DNA of 64,000 nucleotides from Paraburkholderia youngii. GTDB lineage: Bacteria; Pseudomonadota; Gammaproteobacteria; Burkholderiales; Burkholderiaceae. The DNA is taken from positions 124,001-188,000 of the forward strand of contig NZ_JAALDK010000003.1 in the NCBI RefSeq assembly GCF_013366925.1, given 5' to 3'. The notes below the pieces were generated by a model, which saw only the letters and a list, made by a program, of their open reading frames with translations, was not told the origin of the DNA and searched no databases. Shown piece after piece: positions 60,438 through 64,000 of the stretch. Within the stretch, counting starts at the first letter, position 1; every line of letters starts with the position of its first letter. A program made the translations under genes and the position numbers.

Positions 60438-60951
60438 ATGCGCACGGATCAGGCACGCACGACATATTCCGAAGCAGTCGTGCTCGCAGTTTCGCTGGAA
60501 CTTGCGGCGGCAAAGTGGAAGATCGCGCTTCACGACGGCCAGCGCGAGAAGCCTGCGGTGCATACGGTAGCGCAGCCACATGCCGCCACTCGCCTGCAAG
60601 CCGTGTTGGACGTGATCGAACAACAGAAGCTGCAGTGGTCGCTACCTTTGGAGACACGCGTTGTGGCGAGTTACGAGGCCGGCCAGGACGCGTTCTGGAT
60701 CTGCCGCGCTCTGCAGGCTCGCGGGATCGAATGTCATGTCGTCGATCCCGCGGGCATTCCCGTCGAGCGTCACAGGCGGCGCGCCAAGACGGACCGACTC
60801 GATGTTATCAAGCTGGTCATCAATCTACGCGCGTGGCTGCGCGGCGAGCGCGATCGGATGCACGTGGTCCACGTGCCCTCACCACAGGACGAAGCGTCGC
60901 GCCAGCTGATGCGCGATCGCGGCGAATTGCAGAAGGAAGTGCTGCAGCGCT
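60438..60951 (+). pseudogene. IS110-family transposase, N-terminal remnant
   Basis: About 170 residues from MRTDQARTTYSEAVVLAVSL. The DEDD domain is visible in SLELAAAKWKIALHDG and RRAKTDRLDVIKLVINLRAW. The match ends near LQKEVLQ; the following bases (60952-60977) are the displaced 3' end of the SDR gene on the other strand. The catalytic C-terminal half is missing, so it cannot transpose. Confidence 0.75.
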
Positions 60952-60981
60952 TCAGCTATTCGAGGCGCCAAGCCGTTCTAG

Positions 60982-62162
60982 GGAAGGTCTGCACAACTCG
61001 TTTTCAGAGAGTTGGCCGTTTGCCACTTGCGTCGTATCAGCCATGAGAGTCTGCTGGCAGGTTGGTCGCCTGGTTTTTTGAAGCGTGACGACCACTGTTT
61101 GCCGAGATTCGCGGCCTGAATCTGCGAGCGTTTCAAGCTTTCCACAAAGCCTTGCGTGCCATCCACAGGTTGCCCAGAGCAAATAGTGTCGTGATCTGGG
61201 CGGTGTTCTTCATCAACCCCCGGTACCGGGTCTTCGTATAGCCAAACTGCTGTTTGAGGACGCGGAACGGATGTTCAACCTTGGCGCGGATGCCGGCCTT
61301 CAGGCGTTCAATCTGATCGAATATCGCGTCCAGCCGATCGGTTAGGTCCAGTTGTCTGCGCCTGCCTGGTCGCATCGCGACATGCCAGCGAACCGCGCTT
61401 ACCTGGCAGCGCTTTTCGATACCCTGATATCCGGCGTCAGCGTACACATCCATTTCCTGGCCGTGCAACAGCGCTTCGGCCGCATTGATGTCATGAACGT
61501 TGGCGGCTGTGCCGATGACCGTGTGGACCAGGCCCGACTCTGCGTCCACGCCGACGTGCGCTTTCATCCCGAAGTACCATTGATTTCCCTTCTTCGTCTG
61601 GTGCATTTCCGGGTCCCGTGTACCAGAGCCGTTCTTCGTCGAAGTGGGTGCGGAAATCAAGGTAGCGTCGACCGCCGACCCCACCTTCAGCATCAAGCCT
61701 TTCTCGCTCAGGATCTCATTGACCAGCGTTAGCATCTGCGCAGCCAGGCCGTGCGTTTCGAGAAGGTGACGGAACCGGAGAATCGTGCTCTCGTCCGGCA
61801 AACGCGTCATACCCTCGTCCAGCCCAGCAAACTCACGATACAGCGGCACGTCATAAAGCGCCTCTTCCATCGCCGGGTCTGACAGACCAAACCACTGCTG
61901 CATGAAGTGGATCTGCGGCATCGTCGCAATAGGAAACGGCGGCCTTCCAGTCTTACCCCTTGGATAGTGCGGTTCGATCAACGCAATCAACCTCGACCAT
62001 GGCACAACGCGCCTCATCTCATCGAGAAATTCCCGCTTGCGCGTGCGTTTAGTTGAAAGATCCAGACCAAGACCAAGCTGTGTCATCGAGGTACCCCTTA
62101 AACCTGCCTTCTCCCAGGATAGTCCACCGAGACGTCAACGCCAGGACTTTTGCAGACCTTCC
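60982..62162 (-). mobile_element. IS5-family element (IS5 group) with CTAG target duplication
   Basis: GGAAGGTCTGCA at 60982 is repeated inverted as TGCAGACCTTCC ending at 62162. CTAG flanks both ends (60978-60981 and 62163-62166), matching the YTAR target of the IS5 group. It lies in the last codons of the SDR gene. Confidence 0.92.
61133..62086 (-). CDS. IS5-family transposase (IS5 group)
   Basis: The 317-residue DDE transposase starts MTQLGLGLDLSTKRTRKREF, with the DUF772 N-terminal part (FPIATMPQIHFMQQWFGLSD). Catalytic residues are in GSAVDATLISAPTSTKNG, MDVYADAGYQG and AKVEHPFRVLKQQFGY. Intact. Confidence 0.93.
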   Translation of the reverse strand: MTQLGLGLDLSTKRTRKREFLDEMRRVVPWSRLIALIEPHYPRGKTGRPPFPIATMPQIHFMQQWFGLSDPAMEEALYDVPLYREFAGLDEGMTRLPDESTILRFRHLLETHGLAAQMLTLVNEILSEKGLMLKVGSAVDATLISAPTSTKNGSGTRDPEMHQTKKGNQWYFGMKAHVGVDAESGLVHTVIGTAANVHDINAAEALLHGQEMDVYADAGYQGIEKRCQVSAVRWHVAMRPGRRRQLDLTDRLDAIFDQIERLKAGIRAKVEHPFRVLKQQFGYTKTRYRGLMKNTAQITTLFALGNLWMARKALWKA

Positions 62163-63021
62163 CTAGATCGGCAATCAGCCCGGGCCCGGTCGGAGTCCAG
62201 CCGAGCGTCCTCCGCGTCTTTTCGCTTGATGCCACAAGGTCGCGGCTAGCGAACATTGCCAGCCAACCAAAGTGCGTCGAAGCTTCTCCCGCGGATATGG
62301 ATCTTGTGGGCACTTTCAGCCCGCGGCCGATGGCTTCGGCAATATTCAGCATCAGCACGCCTTCTTCAGCCACCGCATGATATTTCGCGCCCGCTTCGTT
62401 CTTTTCCAGCGCCAACCGGTAAAGACGGGCGACATCCGAGATGTGTGCCGCTGCCCAGCGGTTGCGTCCTTCCCCGACATAGGCTGACACGCCTTTCTCG
62501 CGCGCCACAGCAACAGCGTAAGCCAGAAGCCCTTGCCGCATTGTGTTGTGAACTTGGGGAAGCCGCACCACCGAGGCGCGCACGCCTCCCAGTGATAGCG
62601 CCGTCTGCTCGGAGACGCGGGGAAAGGGGAAATCTGGCGGCACGTCATCGTACTCGGTCGCGACCTGGCCCGGCCCGGCTAATCCTGCCGTCCCCGACGT
62701 GGCAATCAGAAGCCGATCTGAGCCAGCGAGGACTGAGCCCAAAGCTTCGATCGCGCGGCGATCGACCTCGCAAGACCTTGCAAAGTTGGACCAGTCGTGA
62801 ATAAAGCCCAAGTGAATGACGGCATCGGCCGCCGCTGCGCCCCTCCGAAGGCTTTCGAGGTCTTCAAGCGAACCGCGATGTACGTCTGCTCCAATAGCTG
62901 CCAGGGCTTTTTCTCCCTCGTCTGAACGAGCCATGCCGAGAACCTTATCTCCCGCAGCAATCAGTTCCTTAACGGTGGGAATGCCGATAAATCCGGTGGC
63001 GCCGGTGATGAAAACGCGCAT
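62098..63021 (-). CDS. NAD(P)-dependent epimerase/dehydratase-like SDR with IS-encoded tail
   Basis: The 307-residue extended SDR starts MRVFITGATGFIGIPTVKEL (Gly-rich NAD site). It includes DAVIHLGFIHDWSNFA and an active-site-like region LLIATSGTAGLAG; the usual YxxxK is not obvious. The native C-terminus would read GLIADLERLGASNS, with its last codons now at 60952-60977 beyond the IS5 element. The present tail (KVCKSPGVDVSVDYPGRRQV) comes from the element. Most of the fold is intact, so it may still work. It is divergent from a broken MmyB-type regulator, a common pairing. Confidence 0.8.
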   Translation of the reverse strand: MRVFITGATGFIGIPTVKELIAAGDKVLGMARSDEGEKALAAIGADVHRGSLEDLESLRRGAAAADAVIHLGFIHDWSNFARSCEVDRRAIEALGSVLAGSDRLLIATSGTAGLAGPGQVATEYDDVPPDFPFPRVSEQTALSLGGVRASVVRLPQVHNTMRQGLLAYAVAVAREKGVSAYVGEGRNRWAAAHISDVARLYRLALEKNEAGAKYHAVAEEGVLMLNIAEAIGRGLKVPTRSISAGEASTHFGWLAMFASRDLVASSEKTRRTLGWTPTGPGLIADLGKVCKSPGVDVSVDYPGRRQV

Positions 63022-63113
63022 GAACCTGTCTCCAACTTTCGCTGGAGACAAGTCTCAGCTTTGCGAGTGTTCCGGTAAAGTAGTGACATTATCATGGTAA
63101 GACTACAAACAGC

Positions 63114-63978
63114 ATGAAGTCGCGCCGGGACAACGAAAAACCTCCTCGCCGCCTATTTGCGGGACCGGCGGATGAAGCTTGATCCCGCAGTACTCGGCTT
63201 TCCCGCAGAGCGCCGGCGGACGCCTGGGCTGCGCCGTGAGGAAGTGGCGCAGCGCGCCAATATCAGCCCCACCTGGTACACGTGGCTCGCACAAGGTCGC
63301 GGCGGTGCCCCCTCGGCCGATGTGCTCGATCGAATATCGCGGGCCCTGATGCTGACGGATGTCGAGCGCGAGCACCTTTTTTTTCTAGTTGGCCTCGGGC
63401 GGCCGCCCGAAGCCCGCTACCAAGAGAAGGAAGGTGTCACGCCTCGGCTGCAGCGTGTCCTCGACGCCTTGGACCCCAGCCCCGCCCTCATTCGCACTGC
63501 CACCTGAAACGTCCTTGCCTGGAATCGGGCGGCCACTGTCATGTTGGGCGACTATGGCTCCCTGCCGCCAAACCAACGCAATGTGCTGCGCACTATTTTC
63601 CTTGATCCGCGTGCGCGCGCCGTGCAGTATGACTGGGAGAGCGTCGCGCGCCACATCATCGGTGCATTCCGGGTCGATGCCGCGCGTGCGGGAGCGGCAA
63701 CGGAGGTGGCGCCTCTTGTTGATGAGCTGTGCCGGCTCAGTCCCGAGTTCAAGGTGATGTGGCGCGACAACGAGGTTCGAGAGGTCCACGGCGAGGTCAT
63801 CAAGCGCATCCGCCATCCGGTGCTCGGCCCGCTCGCCTTCGAATATTCGACCTTCTCCGTCGACGGCCGGACTGATCTCAGCATGTATCCCGCGACGCCG
63901 GAGGATGCGAAGACGATCGCGTCCCAGATCAGCTTGCTGTCAAACCGACTACCGTCGGCCGACATGCGAGGGCCGTAG
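63114..63978 (+). pseudogene. XRE-type regulator with MmyB-like ligand domain, two lesions
   Basis: The start at ATG 63114 reads MKSRRDNEK, then the frame shifts in the A run (63137-63141) to LLAAYLRDRRMKLDPAVLGF. The helix-turn-helix follows (RTPGLRREEVAQRANISPTW). The ligand domain begins but is cut by TGA at 63505-63507 (ALIRTAT-stop-NVLAWNRAATVM), where Trp is expected. It resumes from 63541 (MLGDYGSLPPNQRNVLRTIF) to 63978. Such regulators usually control the divergent SDR gene; this one is probably dead, unless the two lesions are errors. Confidence 0.82.
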
Positions 63979-64000
63979 TGGCGCTCGCAATAACGCAGGT

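Noticed and set aside
1..64000. tRNA, rRNA or replication/partition genes
   Set aside because: None recognised by eye on either strand. Absence of repA/parAB in this window prevents assigning it to a plasmid rather than an integrated element.

Overview
The window looks like an accessory replicon, or an integrated conjugative island, of a Burkholderiaceae bacterium (Burkholderia/Paraburkholderia/Caballeronia type). The composition is uniformly high in GC. Recognisable families include DUF3717, DUF3150, DUF4400 and DUF1173 proteins, an H-NS-like protein, IS1111/IS110, IS5 and IS91 elements and a trio of tyrosine recombinases (RIT element). No rRNA, tRNA, CRISPR array or replication initiator was recognised.

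Layout. 1-1010: the end of an unknown gene and an N-terminally cut hypothetical gene. 1013-11569 (minus): a conjugation operon read trbB-trbC-trbD-trbE-trbJ-trbL, then a TraI_2-like gene, traD and three small membrane or unknown genes; VirB8/9/10 homologues are absent here. 11839-12672 (plus): an unknown gene and an H-NS-like gene. 12909-20112: an amino-acid catabolic cluster with a broken APC permease, a diaminopropionate ammonia-lyase-like enzyme, two M20 hydrolases, a divergent Lrp-type regulator and a branched-chain-type binding protein. 20736-35000 (minus): a long string of plasmid-backbone genes, headed by a MoxR-like ATPase, a DUF3150 protein and a metallopeptidase/VWA protein. Many genes in it are separated by Rho-independent terminators lying just ahead of the next start codon. 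It is interrupted by two nested, defective group II introns and by an IS607-type remnant with an intact tnpB. 35497-40956 (plus): further backbone genes, several with apparent frameshifts (membrane protein, DUF1173), a secreted HNH-like protein and a DUF5131 protein.

41233-42706 is an IS1111-type element. 42882-50659 is a second catabolic locus: a DauR/YheO-type regulator, two succinylglutamate desuccinylase/aspartoacylase paralogues (one frameshifted) and an ornithine cyclodeaminase-family dehydrogenase on the minus strand, facing a basic-amino-acid binding protein, an FAD amino-acid dehydrogenase and an aminotransferase on the plus strand. The set resembles the DauR/DauB/DauA logic of D-amino-acid to L-amino-acid conversion. 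50984-60088 is one IS91-type transposon split by a RIT element (itself split by an IS5-family element) and by an IS110 element (itself split by another IS110 element). 60438-63978 holds an IS110 remnant, an IS5 element that replaces the tail of an SDR gene, and a broken MmyB-type regulator.

Overall the region combines conjugation machinery, two accessory amino-acid pathways and an uncharacterised AAA+/VWA backbone system. It shows heavy insertion and many single-base frame breaks, which fits either genome decay or uneven sequence quality.
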